Shown here: positions 25,069 through 33,834 of the stretch, one piece after another
Layout: each line of letters begins with the position of its first letter
Position numbering within the stretch: position 1 is the first letter of the stretch
Notes under the pieces: model-generated
What the model saw: the letters and a program-made list of their open reading frames with translations, nothing else
Told to the model about the DNA's origin: nothing
Databases searched by the model: none
Assembly (NCBI GenBank): GCA_016125355.1
Contig: WGLX01000008.1
Coordinates: forward strand, 1-64,000
Direction: 5' to 3'
Origin: Actinomycetales bacterium
GTDB taxonomy: Bacteria; Actinomycetota; Actinomycetes; S36-B12
Length of the DNA: 64,000 nt
Made by a program: the position numbers and the translations under genes

Positions 25069-25109
25069 GCCGGCTCCCGGGGTCACTCGATCGGGCCGCG
25101 GGCCCGAAA

Positions 25110-25123
25110 GTCATCTAGATGAC
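25110..25123. promoter_or_regulatory. Motif-2 palindrome upstream of Rieske copy C
   Basis: GTCATCTAGATGAC, a perfect 14-base palindrome 41 bases upstream of the ATG. The promoter boxes next to it are weak (TCAGGT at the -10 position), unlike those of copies B and E. Confidence 0.6.
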
Positions 25124-25174
25124 CTGAGGCTAGGGCGAAGGTGACCGGTGCGTGGTGGGCCGAAGGTCCCGAGT

Positions 25175-25233
25175 TCAGCCGCCGGGCAGCGAAGACGTGG
25201 CCGGCGCGTCAGCCGCCGGGCAGCAAAGAGGTG
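25175..25233. repeat. Short direct repeat duplicating the 3' end of the phosphatase gene
   Basis: TCAGCCGCCGGGCAGC followed by (G/A)AAGA occurs at 25175 and again at 25209, an offset of 34 bases. The second copy contains the stop codon and last residues (LLPGG) of the histidine phosphatase, the first lies just beyond it. It looks like a small local tandem duplication. Confidence 0.6.
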
Positions 25234-25838
25234 TGCTGGGCACGGGCATCTACCGGCTCGTTGATGCTCACGAGGACGATTCGGCCGTCGGGCCACACCT
25301 GCACGCGCGAGATCGAGGCATAGCCGGGGTTGAAGAAGAAGCGGCGAGGGCTGCCCACCACCTCCGCGAGGAAGGTGTTCGTCGCACCACCATGGCTGAC
25401 GGCGACGATGCGCTCGCCCTGGTGGTCCAGGCCGATGCGTCGGATGGTGGCGACCATGGTGGCGCGCAGCTCCTCCGCGTTGTGCGGGGGCACGAAGCCT
25501 TCCTCGAAGCGCCCCTCGAGGAAGGCGATCAGCCGCGACGGGTCGGCGAGGTTCTCGGTTCCGGCGTAGTGGGTGGCATTCGACTTCCACTCGCGCAGGC
25601 CCTCGTCGATCCGCACCTCCAGGCCGCGGGCCGCGGCCAGCGGAGCCGCCGTCTCGGCAGCCCGCTTCAGGTGACTGGAGTAGACGGCAGCGAGCGGCAC
25701 CCCCTCGAGGTGCTCGACGAGCGCCTGGGACTGCAGGCGGCCGTCGTCACTCAGCCCGGGGTCGAGGGTGCCGTCGGGCTGCGGCTGGGCATGCCGGACC
25801 AGCAGCACCTCGGCGGGCACCGCGACGGACACCGCCAC
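25209..25838 (-). CDS. Histidine phosphatase (phosphoglycerate mutase-like) family protein
   Basis: 209 residues. The catalytic phosphohistidine motif is LLVRHAQPQPDG (His16), with a second His in IVAVSHGGATN and the acid in LREWKSN. The family removes phosphate from small molecules or proteins. It starts at a GTG sharing one base with the aldehyde dehydrogenase stop and is the last gene of the SnoaL-PTP-aldehyde dehydrogenase-phosphatase operon. With RHA rather than RHG, it follows the broad-specificity phosphatase branch rather than glycolytic mutases. It may hydrolyse phosphorylated pathway intermediates (inference). Confidence 0.88.
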   Translation of the reverse strand: MAVSVAVPAEVLLVRHAQPQPDGTLDPGLSDDGRLQSQALVEHLEGVPLAAVYSSHLKRAAETAAPLAAARGLEVRIDEGLREWKSNATHYAGTENLADPSRLIAFLEGRFEEGFVPPHNAEELRATMVATIRRIGLDHQGERIVAVSHGGATNTFLAEVVGSPRRFFFNPGYASISRVQVWPDGRIVLVSINEPVDARAQHTSLLPGG

Positions 25839-27295
25839 TAGACGGTCTGCCCGAAGCTGCCGAGGTCGTCCGCAGACGGGAACTGCATGCTGAGCAGTTC
25901 GAAGTACTCGAGCAGGCCGTGGTGGCCGAGCTCGCGGCCGACGCCGGACTGTTTGAAGCCGCCGAACGGTGCCTTCGCGTTGAAGCGGCCGCCGTTGATG
26001 GCCACCTGCCCGGTCCGCAGCCGACGGGCGATCGAGACAGCGGTCGGGATGTCCTCGGCGAACACCGCGCCGGAGAGCCCGTAGTCGTTGTCATTGGCGA
26101 TGGCGATGCCCTGCTCGATGCCCTCGTCGTAGGCCACGATCGACAGGACCGGGCCGAAGATCTCCTCCTGGACGATCGTCGCGCCCGGATCCAGCCGGCT
26201 GAAGACGGTCGGCTTCACGAAGTAGCCTCGGTCGAGGCCGTCGACCCGACCGGGGCCGCCGGCGATGAGGGTGCCCTCCTCCAGGCCCATGTCGACGTAC
26301 TTGCTCACCGTCCGGTACTGGGCTGCGGAGGCCACCGGGCCGATGTCGACCCCATCGTCGAGGGGGTTGCCGACGGTCATGGCCCCGACCAGGGCCGCCA
26401 CCCGCTCCTCGACCTCGGCCAGGAGGGACTGCGGGACGATCAGGCGCGTCGTCGCGGAGCAGGTCTGCCCGTTGTTCACGAAGCAACCGCGAACGGCGGC
26501 CGCCATCGCGGCATCCAGGTCGGCGCCCTCGGCGAGGAGGAAGGCCGACTTGCCGCCGAGCTCGAGGGCCACCTTCTTCACCGTGCCCGCGGCCGCGCGG
26601 GCCACCTGCACCCCGGCCCCGGTGGATCCGGTGAGGCTGACCATGTCGACCTGCGGGTGCGAGGAGAGCAGGTCGCCCACGAGCGCGCCGCGTCCGGAGA
26701 CCAGGTTGAAGGCTCCGGCCGGCAGGCCCAGACCGTCGACGATGTCGGCGAGGATGAACGTGGCGAGAGGCGCGACGCTGCTCGGCTTGACCACCACGGG
26801 GCAGCCGGCGGCGAGCGCCGGGCCGACCTTGGCGGCGAGCTGGTAGAGCGGGTAGTTCCAGGGCGTGATGGCGCCGACGACGCCGGCCGGCACCCGGATG
26901 ATCATCGAGTTGCCGACCCGCTCCTCCGCCGGCAGCTCACGCGCCGCCTCGGCGATGGTCTCGAACACCGTCGCCGCGAGGCCGACCTGCACCCGGAGGG
27001 AACTCGGCATCGGCGTGCCGACCTCCTGCGCCATGATGCGGGCGAGCTCGTCCTCGCGCTCGCGGAGGCCCGCGGCGATCGCGGTGACGATGTCGGCGCG
27101 GTCCGAGATGGGCATCTCCGCCAGGAGGTCGGCCGAACGGCGAGCCGCCAGGATGGCCCGCTCCGCGTCGGTCACGTCACCGGCTGGGACGGTCCCGATG
27201 ATGTCCTCGGTGGCCGCCTCGTCGACGGTGATGACCTCGTCGGACGTGGGGGCCACCCACTGTCCGTCGATGTAGAGCTCTCGACGCTCGATCAC
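25838..27295 (-). CDS. Aldehyde dehydrogenase family protein
   Basis: NAD(P)-dependent oxidation of an aldehyde to an acid, 485 residues, normal length. All key residues are visible: Asn147 in TPWNYPL, Lys170 in VVKPSS, Glu245 in LELGGKS and the nucleophile Cys279 in [11 protein letters not shown]. The C-terminal [14 protein letters not shown] motif is present. GTG start overlapping the upstream tyrosine-phosphatase stop (GTGA). It lies between two phosphatase genes, which suggests that an aldehyde is formed from or protected as a phosphorylated compound (inference). Confidence 0.95.
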   Translation of the reverse strand: MIERRELYIDGQWVAPTSDEVITVDEAATEDIIGTVPAGDVTDAERAILAARRSADLLAEMPISDRADIVTAIAAGLREREDELARIMAQEVGTPMPSSLRVQVGLAATVFETIAEAARELPAEERVGNSMIIRVPAGVVGAITPWNYPLYQLAAKVGPALAAGCPVVVKPSSVAPLATFILADIVDGLGLPAGAFNLVSGRGALVGDLLSSHPQVDMVSLTGSTGAGVQVARAAAGTVKKVALELGGKSAFLLAEGADLDAAMAAAVRGCFVNNGQTCSATTRLIVPQSLLAEVEERVAALVGAMTVGNPLDDGVDIGPVASAAQYRTVSKYVDMGLEEGTLIAGGPGRVDGLDRGYFVKPTVFSRLDPGATIVQEEIFGPVLSIVAYDEGIEQGIAIANDNDYGLSGAVFAEDIPTAVSIARRLRTGQVAINGGRFNAKAPFGGFKQSGVGRELGHHGLLEYFELLSMQFPSADDLGSFGQTV

Positions 27296-28035
27296 GCTTC
27301 CTCCAGCAGTAGTTCTCGAAGGGTCTCGACGGTTGCCTCGTCGACGTTCAGGCTGCGGACGTACCCCGGCAGTCCGCCGTACTTCACATCCACCTCGGCC
27401 AGGAACAGCTCCATGGCGCCGCGCGGGGCCCGCAGGTGCTCGACCGGCTGGTTCATCATCGGATGATCCTCGAAGTCCTCACGCGAGCGGAGGTGGTCGA
27501 CGAGGGCGATCACCTCGCTGCCGCTCAGCTCGAAGTCCGCCACGATGTCGGCCTCACTGACCCCCAGCAGCGACAGCAGGATGGCGGCCAGCACGCCCGT
27601 GCGGTCCTTGCCGGCCATGCAGAAGAAGACCGCGGGGTAGGAATCGGCGTCCGCGAGCGCGTGCAGGATCTCGCGCACCGACGGCCCGCCCAGCTCGAGC
27701 ATGTCCTGGAAGACCCCGCTCAGGAAGGTCTCCGGCTTCCCCTTCTTGGCCTCGGCATCGGAGCGCCAGTGGTTCGGGAGGAGCGGAGCGTGGGTGTCAT
27801 TGGTGATGAAGTCGGGGAGGGGAAAGGCGTCGCGCTCGCGGTCGTACCGCAGGTCGACGACGCAGCGGGCCCCGAACTCCCGCCATGCGTCCGCATCGCC
27901 GAGCCGGTGCAGGCTCGACGAGCGGAACAGCATGCCGCGGCGCACGCGGCGACCGTCCGTGCCGGGGAACCCGCCGAGGTCCCGCACGTTGTAGATGCCG
28001 CCGAGGTCGACCTTCCGGGTGCTCGCCGTCGTCAT
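27292..28035 (-). CDS. Tyrosine-protein-phosphatase-type enzyme (Y_phosphatase3 family)
   Basis: 247 residues. The N-terminus LGGIYNVRDLGGFPG and the P-loop CMAGKDRTG (Cys139, Arg145; pattern Cx5R[ST]) place it in the LipA/PtpB-like phosphatase family, whose members act on phosphotyrosine, phosphoinositides or small phosphomonoesters. Overlaps on both sides (4 bases each) couple it to a SnoaL-like gene and the aldehyde dehydrogenase. Membership in a catabolic operon makes a small-molecule phosphatase more likely than a signalling one. A paralogue is cut by the right window edge. Confidence 0.9.
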   Translation of the reverse strand: MTTASTRKVDLGGIYNVRDLGGFPGTDGRRVRRGMLFRSSSLHRLGDADAWREFGARCVVDLRYDRERDAFPLPDFITNDTHAPLLPNHWRSDAEAKKGKPETFLSGVFQDMLELGGPSVREILHALADADSYPAVFFCMAGKDRTGVLAAILLSLLGVSEADIVADFELSGSEVIALVDHLRSREDFEDHPMMNQPVEHLRAPRGAMELFLAEVDVKYGGLPGYVRSLNVDEATVETLRELLLEEA

Positions 28036-28568
28036 CCCGGGTACCCGGGGAAGGCACGCTCGTAGTCGGGGAGCTCCGCGACGCTGCTGGCGCGCCCCGG
28101 CCAGCGCTTCCTCTCACGCTGCTGCATGCCGTCGGCCGCACGATCGGCGAGCGTCATGCCGTAGACGGAGAGCACGGTGCGGCGGCCGAAGCGCCACCGT
28201 CCGTCCTCGCGCCGGTAGTCATCCAGGTACCGGATCGACGTGCTGATGGTCAGCTCGTCATTGCCGAGCTCGGCGTAGCCGATGACCGTTCCCCGTGCGT
28301 GGTCGTCATCGTCGATCTCGACGCTCACGCCATGGGGGTCATGCCAGGTCCAGGTGAAGGGAGCGTGCTTGACCTTGAAGTTCTCGACCACGGCCGCCCG
28401 ACCGACCGTGGTGCTGTGCGGCGAGCCGAAGACGCCGTCGGTGGTGAAGAGCTCGCCGAGGGCGTCCCATTGGGCGTCGTCGAGAAGCGTGGCGTAGTTC
28501 ACCACGAGGTCGTTGATGGCGAAGCGGTCCTCGAGGCGGCGCACCCGAAGTTCGAGGTCGTCAGACAC
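28032..28568 (-). CDS. SnoaL-like (NTF2-fold) protein
   Basis: 178 residues, SnoaL_4-like: RLEDRFAINDLVVNYATLLDD split around residues 11-31, LFTTDGVFGSP, and STSIRYLDDYRREDGRWRFGRRTV (about 113-136). It is the first gene of the SnoaL-PTP-aldehyde dehydrogenase-phosphatase operon. The GTG has no clear ribosome site and follows a -10-like TACAGT by 11 bases, so the transcript may have a very short leader or none. Function is probably a small cyclase, dehydratase or partner protein. Confidence 0.82.
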   Translation of the reverse strand: MSDDLELRVRRLEDRFAINDLVVNYATLLDDAQWDALGELFTTDGVFGSPHSTTVGRAAVVENFKVKHAPFTWTWHDPHGVSVEIDDDDHARGTVIGYAELGNDELTISTSIRYLDDYRREDGRWRFGRRTVLSVYGMTLADRAADGMQQRERKRWPGRASSVAELPDYERAFPGYPG

Positions 28569-28579
28569 TCGGCCACCAT

Positions 28580-28595
28580 ACTGTAGGAAGACCAA
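28580..28595 (-). promoter_or_regulatory. Motif-1-like promoter copy (site J) upstream of the SnoaL-PTP-ALDH operon
   Basis: Minus-strand reading TTGGTCTTCCTACAGT: a degenerate TTGGnCnTCC block joined to TACAGT, 12 bases from the GTG. It also lies 73 bases upstream of the divergent GntR gene, so that regulator could be under the same control. Confidence 0.45.
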
Positions 28596-28667
28596 AGAAA
28601 CTACCGGCCCGGCAGCGATCTGCGAGCCCACCGAGAATCCTGAGCCCACGCCCGGTAACGTCCCGGC

Positions 28668-29393
28668 ATGGCCGAGATGCCGCTGTACGAGCGCGTGCGA
28701 CAGGCGATCGTGTCGTCGATCGCCGACGGCACGTACCTGCCCGGGGACCGGCTGCCCAGTGAGGCCCGCCTCGCGGAGGAGCTGGGCGTCAATCGGCTCA
28801 CCGTGCGCCGCGCCATCGAGGAGCTCGCCCGCGCGGGCGTCGTCGAGTCCCGGCAGGGATCCGGCACCTACGTATCCGCACCGATCGTCCGCCTGCCGCT
28901 GTCCCAGCGGCTGTCCACCGACTCCCTGGTGGCCGGCATCACGGCGCAGATCTCCGAGCACGGCTACACCTACGAGGACGTGCTGCTCCGGGCCGTCAAG
29001 GTCCCGGCGGGGCGCCTCAACGCCACCCTGGAGCTGCCCCCTGGTCCGCTGTGGCGGGTCGACAGCGCCCTCGTGGTCAACGGCACGGCGTGGATGTGGT
29101 CGAGCTCCTGGTTCCCCCGCGACCTGGTGGCCGATCCCGAGGGCAACTGGAGCACCGTGTCGGGCGTCTACGGGCAGGTGAACGCGGCGATCGGCGAGCC
29201 GAAGCCGGTCTGGCGCACCATCTCCGCCGATGCGGCCACGATGCAGGATGCCGAAGTCCTCGGCGTCCGGGTCGGCACCCCGATCCTGGCCCGCGAGGGC
29301 CTGACCGCGAATGCCGCCGGCGACCCGGTGCTGCACGTGTGCCGACGCGCGCGCATGGACCGCGTCAGCTACGTCCTGCGCTACGACGCCTGA
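28668..29393 (+). CDS. GntR-family transcriptional regulator, HutC subfamily
   Basis: 241 residues. The N-terminal winged helix (LYERVRQAIVSSIADGTYL, then LPSEARLAEELGVNRLTVRRAIEEL split over 25-55, closing RQGSGTYV) is a textbook GntR domain. The C-terminal half is a UTRA ligand-binding domain, which in the HutC subfamily senses small catabolites. It is a single gene divergent from the SnoaL-phosphatase operon and is flanked by Rieske genes. HutC-family operators often contain GTCTAGAC-like palindromes, matching motif 2, so this is the leading candidate to control the four Rieske promoters (inference). Confidence 0.92.
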   Translation: MAEMPLYERVRQAIVSSIADGTYLPGDRLPSEARLAEELGVNRLTVRRAIEELARAGVVESRQGSGTYVSAPIVRLPLSQRLSTDSLVAGITAQISEHGYTYEDVLLRAVKVPAGRLNATLELPPGPLWRVDSALVVNGTAWMWSSSWFPRDLVADPEGNWSTVSGVYGQVNAAIGEPKPVWRTISADAATMQDAEVLGVRVGTPILAREGLTANAAGDPVLHVCRRARMDRVSYVLRYDA

Positions 29394-29423
29394 TCCGTCA
29401 CGACCGCGCTACGGCCGACCACG

Positions 29424-30851
29424 CTAGGGCCGGGAGATCCACTCGTCCAGGATGGCGTGGTAGTGCCGGATGCGGTTCTCCTGGTACCGGGCCAGCTGCA
29501 CGCCCGGCGTCCGCATCGACTTCAGTCCCTGCTGGATGAACGGCATGTTGGCCATGTCCTGGTCGAACACCGGGCCGAGCAGGCCGATCTCCTTGATGTC
29601 GGAGAAGGTCTCCCCCGGCTGGAGCCAGCGCGGAGCCGGCGGCTTCGGATGGGAGCCATCGGCCGGCGGCTGGGCGAGCAGGAAGACCTCTGCAATACAG
29701 CGATCGGGATCGTTGCCGTAGGGACGGAAGCGGTAGACCGCGTTGGTGCGCGGCCCGGCGAACACGTAGAAGTTCGGGAAGACGAAGTACTGGATGCCGT
29801 CGAGGAGCTCGCTGTCCGTCCAGTGGTCCTGATCGGAGCCGGACATCTCCTGCAGGGCGGATCGCATCTGCGCGGCCAGCTCGCGCCGTGCGGTCGAACC
29901 TTCCGGGACCTGCGGCGTGCCGTCGTCGCCGGCGGCGAGGTCGCGTCCCTTGCCCTGCGTGTAGAACGCGCGGGTCTCGTAGTACGAGTCCAGCACCTCC
30001 TGCTCGGAGATGTGGTTCGCGATCGTCGGGCTGGGCACGCCCTGCGGCACGATCTGCCGGTTCCAGTTCTCGCCGCGGATGACGTCGTACTGGGTGTTCT
30101 CGTCGCCGAGCCACTCCATCATCTGCGGGTGGGTGGCCAGGGAGTGGAAGCCCTCAATGAAGGCCTCGCCCGCCACCTTCCAGTTGCAGTCGACGATGCC
30201 GCCGAAGTGCGAGTACACGACGCGGTCGTCGTAGTTCCAGCGCTCCCAGTCGTTGAGCATCGTGCCGAGGAAGGCCTCGAGCGGCTCTGCGTTCGGATCC
30301 TGGTTGATGAAGACGAAGCCGTTCCACGTGGCGACCTTGGCCTCAGGGAGCGGGAAGTTGCCCGGGTCGATCTCAGGGAAGTCCCAGGCGCACGGGAGCG
30401 TCTTCATCGAGCCGTCAATGTTCCAGGAGAAGCCGTGGAACGGGCAGCGCAGCTCGCCGACCCGGCCGCCCTCCTGGCGGAGCGCACGACCACGGTGCAG
30501 GCAGACGTTGTAGAGCGCCTTGATGCTGCCATCGTGCTGGCGCATGATGATCAGCTTGTCGTCGGCGATGTCGTACGTGATGTGGTCGCCCGGGTTGGGG
30601 ATGTGGTCCTCGCGGCAGACGAACTGCCAGACCCGCCGCCAGACCTTCTCGACCTCCTTGTCGTGGTACTCCCGCGAGATGTACCTCTCGACGTCGAGTG
30701 GAGCGGTGCCGTAGCTCTCGTTGATGTCGTAGCGCAGGACCGGGGGCACCGGACGGGCATCGTTGTCGAGGTACTCCTGCACGCTCGTGCCCGGCGAGCG
30801 CGGGCTCGGCTCCTCGGTCGACTCGCGCTGAGGGGAGGCCAGTTCAGTCAT
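29424..30851 (-). CDS. Rieske non-heme iron oxygenase alpha subunit (copy D)
   Basis: 475 residues, longer than the other copies. Rieske ligands Cys117-x-His119 and Cys136-x2-His139 (CLHRG ... CPFH); the iron site is in EAFIEGFHSLATHPQ. It carries an N-terminal Pro/Ser-rich extension of about 35 residues and an acidic insertion around residues 290-340. ATG with GAGGAG 8 bases upstream. It stands alone behind motif-1 site H and lacks the TCTAGA palindrome of the other four. It resembles the broad SRPBCC-type aromatic ring hydroxylase group; substrate unknown. Confidence 0.95.
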   Translation of the reverse strand: MTELASPQRESTEEPSPRSPGTSVQEYLDNDARPVPPVLRYDINESYGTAPLDVERYISREYHDKEVEKVWRRVWQFVCREDHIPNPGDHITYDIADDKLIIMRQHDGSIKALYNVCLHRGRALRQEGGRVGELRCPFHGFSWNIDGSMKTLPCAWDFPEIDPGNFPLPEAKVATWNGFVFINQDPNAEPLEAFLGTMLNDWERWNYDDRVVYSHFGGIVDCNWKVAGEAFIEGFHSLATHPQMMEWLGDENTQYDVIRGENWNRQIVPQGVPSPTIANHISEQEVLDSYYETRAFYTQGKGRDLAAGDDGTPQVPEGSTARRELAAQMRSALQEMSGSDQDHWTDSELLDGIQYFVFPNFYVFAGPRTNAVYRFRPYGNDPDRCIAEVFLLAQPPADGSHPKPPAPRWLQPGETFSDIKEIGLLGPVFDQDMANMPFIQQGLKSMRTPGVQLARYQENRIRHYHAILDEWISRP

Positions 30852-30895
30852 GGATATGACTCCTCAAGAAGGGGATGCTCGATTCTGCATCAGCC

Positions 30896-30910
30896 GTTAC
30901 TGAACGTCAA
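30896..30910 (-). promoter_or_regulatory. Motif-1-like promoter copy (site H) upstream of Rieske copy D
   Basis: Minus-strand reading TTGACGTTCAGTAAC, a shortened copy (TTG-ACGTTCA) 45 bases upstream of the ATG. The -10 part is weak. Confidence 0.4.
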
Positions 30911-30975
30911 GTAAAGATACTCAATGTCCGGTGATCCTGCATCGCCGCATCACGGACCTCCGGGGGCGGACACGG

Positions 30976-31009
30976 ACGAGGGCCCGGTCCTCATGGACCG
31001 GGCCCTCGT
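30976..31009. terminator. Strong hairpin terminator after the first substrate-binding protein gene
   Basis: Perfect 15-base stem (ACGAGGGCCCGGTCC and complement) with a 4-base loop, 17 bases beyond the binding-protein stop. It separates that gene from the Rieske copy D promoter. No long T-tract follows, as is common in high-G+C actinobacteria. Confidence 0.85.
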
Positions 31010-31026
31010 TCTCGTGCTGCTTGGGC

Positions 31027-32121
31027 TTACTTCAGGCCCCAGACCTTCTTGAACTGGTTCTGGAAGTCCTTGACGCCGACGTAGTTGCCGTCCTTGTCGA
31101 TGACTGCCGTATTGATGTTCTTCTGGGTCAGGATCTGCGTGGGCAGGTTGCCCTTGTTGAACGGAGTCTTCGTCCAGTAGCGGGCGAAGGAGTCGATCAC
31201 CGAGTAGCCGACGATCGGCAGGGAGTAGCCGGTCCAGGCGTTGGTGGTCTTGTTCTTCAGCGTGGCGATGGCGTCCTTGCCAGCGGTGAGGCCACCGACG
31301 AGCGGAGCCGAACCCGGCTTGGCGCCGACGTTGAACAGGCCCTGCGGAACGCCGATGAAGAAGTCACCGAGGTCGGCCGTGACCATGTTCGTGCCCGGGT
31401 TCGCCTTGTAGACGTTGCCCACCTGCTGCGGCACGCCGGTGGCGAAGTCGAGCTCGTTGTACTTCGTCTTGGCCGTGGGCGACAGCTTCTTCAGGAAGGC
31501 CGCGTAGGCGGTGTCGAAACGCTTGAGGATCGGGTACACCGAGATACCGAACATCTGGACGTTCGGGGTGCCCTTGACGTTGGCGACCGTGAACGCGGCG
31601 ATCATCTGGCCCCAGAGGTCGAGCATCTTCGGGCCCGAGATGTGGGTGTCCTTGACGGCGCCGTACGGACGGCTCATGCACGCCGAGCAGACCATGACGA
31701 TGCCCTTGGACTGCGCCTGCTTGAAGAGGTCACCGTACGAGTCGGACTCCATGCCGGAGATGGCGATGCCGTCCGGCTTCTTGGCGATGGCCTGCTGCAG
31801 GGTCTTGCGCTGGCCCTCGAGGGTGCTCTCGGCCTGCATGGCCTCCATCTTCCAGCCGAGCAGCTTGCCGGCCTGCACGGTGAACTTGTTCAGCGTGATG
31901 GCGGCATCCGTCGCGTTGGTGATGGTGATGATGTACTTGCCCTTGGGGATCGGCTTGGTGATCTTGGTGAAGTTGCCGATCGAGGTGGGGTTCTTGGAGT
32001 ACTTGGCCACGATCCCCTTGGCGACGGTCACGCCATCGGCGGCCGACGCTGCCGGCGCAAGGCCGACTGCGGTCATTGAGGCGGCCGCAACGAGTGCGAC
32101 CGCGGCGATGGTCTTGCGCAT
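31027..32121 (-). CDS. Secreted periplasmic-binding-protein-like substrate-binding protein (sugar-type ABC importer)
   Basis: 364 residues. A Sec signal peptide ends at about ASA/AD (residues 27-28), followed by a type-1 periplasmic binding fold (IAKKPDGIAISGMESDSYG around 112-130). It has no lipobox Cys, unusual for a Gram-positive importer. A Cys-x2-Cys motif (VCSACMS, Cys145 and Cys148) is at the same place as in the neighbouring paralogue. The C-terminus FQNQFKKVWGLK is also shared with it. The matching ATPase and permease are 14 kb away. It has its own motif-1 promoter and terminator. The ligand is probably the pathway substrate rather than a sugar (inference). Confidence 0.85.
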   Translation of the reverse strand: MRKTIAAVALVAAASMTAVGLAPAASAADGVTVAKGIVAKYSKNPTSIGNFTKITKPIPKGKYIITITNATDAAITLNKFTVQAGKLLGWKMEAMQAESTLEGQRKTLQQAIAKKPDGIAISGMESDSYGDLFKQAQSKGIVMVCSACMSRPYGAVKDTHISGPKMLDLWGQMIAAFTVANVKGTPNVQMFGISVYPILKRFDTAYAAFLKKLSPTAKTKYNELDFATGVPQQVGNVYKANPGTNMVTADLGDFFIGVPQGLFNVGAKPGSAPLVGGLTAGKDAIATLKNKTTNAWTGYSLPIVGYSVIDSFARYWTKTPFNKGNLPTQILTQKNINTAVIDKDGNYVGVKDFQNQFKKVWGLK

Positions 32122-32165
32122 GGATCTCTCTTCCAGTCGAGGGTCAGTTGAACCCGAGCGCCGCA

Positions 32166-32184
32166 AAATTACCTGTACGTCCTA
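32166..32184 (-). promoter_or_regulatory. Motif-1 promoter/operator copy (site G) upstream of the first binding-protein gene
   Basis: Minus-strand reading TAGGACGTACAGGTAATTT: TAGGACGTaCA followed after two bases by a -10-like TAATTT, 45 bases upstream of the ATG. Confidence 0.55.
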
Positions 32185-32300
32185 GGAATGGGAAGGGTTT
32201 TCCGAGAATTTTTCTGGGAGATTTCCGCACGCCTCACGCTCTTAGGCAGCCCTAACCCCGGATGAATGGGACGGAAACTGAAGTGCGCATCAAGTTCCAG

Positions 32301-32343
32301 ACGCAGCGGGGGACCCCATCGTGGATGGGGTCCCCCGCTGCGT
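32301..32343. terminator. Strong hairpin terminator after the second substrate-binding protein gene
   Basis: Perfect 20-base stem (ACGCAGCGGGGGACCCCATC and complement) with a 3-base loop, 12 bases beyond the stop codon of the upstream gene. It insulates the two binding-protein genes from each other. Confidence 0.9.
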
Positions 32344-32354
32344 CCGAGCTGGCG

Positions 32355-33671
32355 CTAGCTGACGCCCCAGAGCTTCTTGAACTGGTCCTGGTAGTCCGCG
32401 ATGCCGATGAAGTTGCCGTTGTCGTCGAGGACGGCATCGGCAGCATTGTCGGAGGTGAGGAGCTGGCTCGGCAGCGGGCCGGTAGCCGGCGCATCGCCGC
32501 CGATCAGACGGGCGAACTGGTCGATCACGCGCCAGGCCTCGACCGGCTGGGCGATGGCGATCCACGCCTGCAGGGCGATGGCCTCGTCCGGCGTCCGGCC
32601 GCCCGTGGCCGTGACGGGATCCCCCGAAGCGCCCGCCGAGTCCACCGGCGCGGCGGAGTCCACCGGTGCCGGGGAGGCCTGTGCTGACGCGCCCGGAGAC
32701 ATCTGCGGGGCGGGCGCGGTGCCCTGAAGGGCCGCCAGGGCGGCGATATCGGCCGCCGAGGCGCCGCGGCCGATCACCACGACCGGGTCGAGGAGCAGCG
32801 GATCATTCGCCAGCGAGTCCGCCGACTGGGCGGACAGCTGCCCGGAGTCGAGCAGGGCCCAGGCCCCGAGGGCGGTCGACATCTCGCTGCTGATGAAGTC
32901 GGCGATGGAGGTCGGATCGGTCACGTCGTACATCGTCGGGTCGACGAAGGACTCCGACGTGCCGCAGTTGCGGCACTGGTCGGTGAGGCTGTTGCTGAAC
33001 TCGACGTTGAAGTCGGCGAGCGCGCCACCTGGCAGCGAGAAGACCTGGACGCTGGGATCTTCCCCGGCGTACTGGTTGTTGACGACGTACGAGGCGAGCA
33101 CGTTGCCCCAGATCGTGTTCTGGTCGGTGCTGTCGATGCTCGTGTCGGCCACGCCGTCGATCGGGGCCGAGGAGGAGCAGCCGGTGCACACGACCTGGAT
33201 ACCGGCGGCTTGGGCAGCGGGCAGGTTCTCGGTGATGGCGTCCACCATGTCGCCGGTGATGTGGATCCCGGCCGGCTTCTTGGCCACCGCGTCATCGAAG
33301 GCCGAGGCCATCGAGGTGGGGTCGGCCGGGTCGATGGTGATCGAGTCGACCTTCCAGCCGAGCACGTCCGCTGCCTCGGCCAGCGAGGTCTCGAAGACGC
33401 CCTGGAAGTCCGATCCGTCGGTGAACGAGACGATCGTGGCGCCCTTGGCCGGTGCGGCCGACAAGGGGGCGTCCACCCCGATGGACGTCGGAGCGGCCAG
33501 GGCATCGCTCATCGCCGCCTGGTCCGCAGCGTTGGCGGAGGCGACCGCGGAGTCGATCTGGTCGAACGCACCCGAGGCACCGCCGTAGTTCGGGTCATCC
33601 GCCGGCATCGCGCAGGACGCGAGGGCCAGTGCCGAGGCCGTCAGGGCCGCGGCAAGGAGGGACTTGCGCAT
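32355..33671 (-). CDS. Substrate-binding lipoprotein of a sugar-type ABC importer
   Basis: 438 residues. Lipoprotein signal peptide with lipobox LASC (Cys20), then a type-1 periplasmic binding fold. It is a paralogue of the protein at 31-32 kb: both have a Cys-x2-Cys (here VCTGCSS, Cys162 and Cys165) after the first strand-helix units and the same C-terminal QFKK(V/L)WG motif. This copy adds a second Cys-x2-Cys (CRNCGTSE, 233-236) and an Ala/Pro/Ser-rich linker of about 45 residues before the last domain segment. It has its own motif-1 promoter. It is probably the membrane-anchored binding component for the permease at 45-46 kb (inference). Confidence 0.85.
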   Translation of the reverse strand: MRKSLLAAALTASALALASCAMPADDPNYGGASGAFDQIDSAVASANAADQAAMSDALAAPTSIGVDAPLSAAPAKGATIVSFTDGSDFQGVFETSLAEAADVLGWKVDSITIDPADPTSMASAFDDAVAKKPAGIHITGDMVDAITENLPAAQAAGIQVVCTGCSSSAPIDGVADTSIDSTDQNTIWGNVLASYVVNNQYAGEDPSVQVFSLPGGALADFNVEFSNSLTDQCRNCGTSESFVDPTMYDVTDPTSIADFISSEMSTALGAWALLDSGQLSAQSADSLANDPLLLDPVVVIGRGASAADIAALAALQGTAPAPQMSPGASAQASPAPVDSAAPVDSAGASGDPVTATGGRTPDEAIALQAWIAIAQPVEAWRVIDQFARLIGGDAPATGPLPSQLLTSDNAADAVLDDNGNFIGIADYQDQFKKLWGVS

Positions 33672-33702
33672 GGATCCGCCTTCCACAAGTGAGTGGTCTC
33701 GG

Positions 33703-33721
33703 AATATACCTGAACGTCCAA
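33703..33721 (-). promoter_or_regulatory. Motif-1 promoter/operator copy (site F) upstream of the lipoprotein gene
   Basis: Minus-strand reading TTGGACGTTCAGGTATATT: TTGGACGT(T)CA, two bases, then a -10-like TATATT, 32 bases upstream of the ATG. A divergent acyl-CoA dehydrogenase gene starts 114 bases to the right. Confidence 0.6.
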
Positions 33722-33834
33722 CATTCTGGGACCTTCCCAATGATCTCTGTTTGGTCACGAGTCTGCTCGCGAATGCGGGCTCTGCGGATACACTTTCTGT
33801 TCGTCCACTTCGGAAACTCGATCCACGGAGTCCC

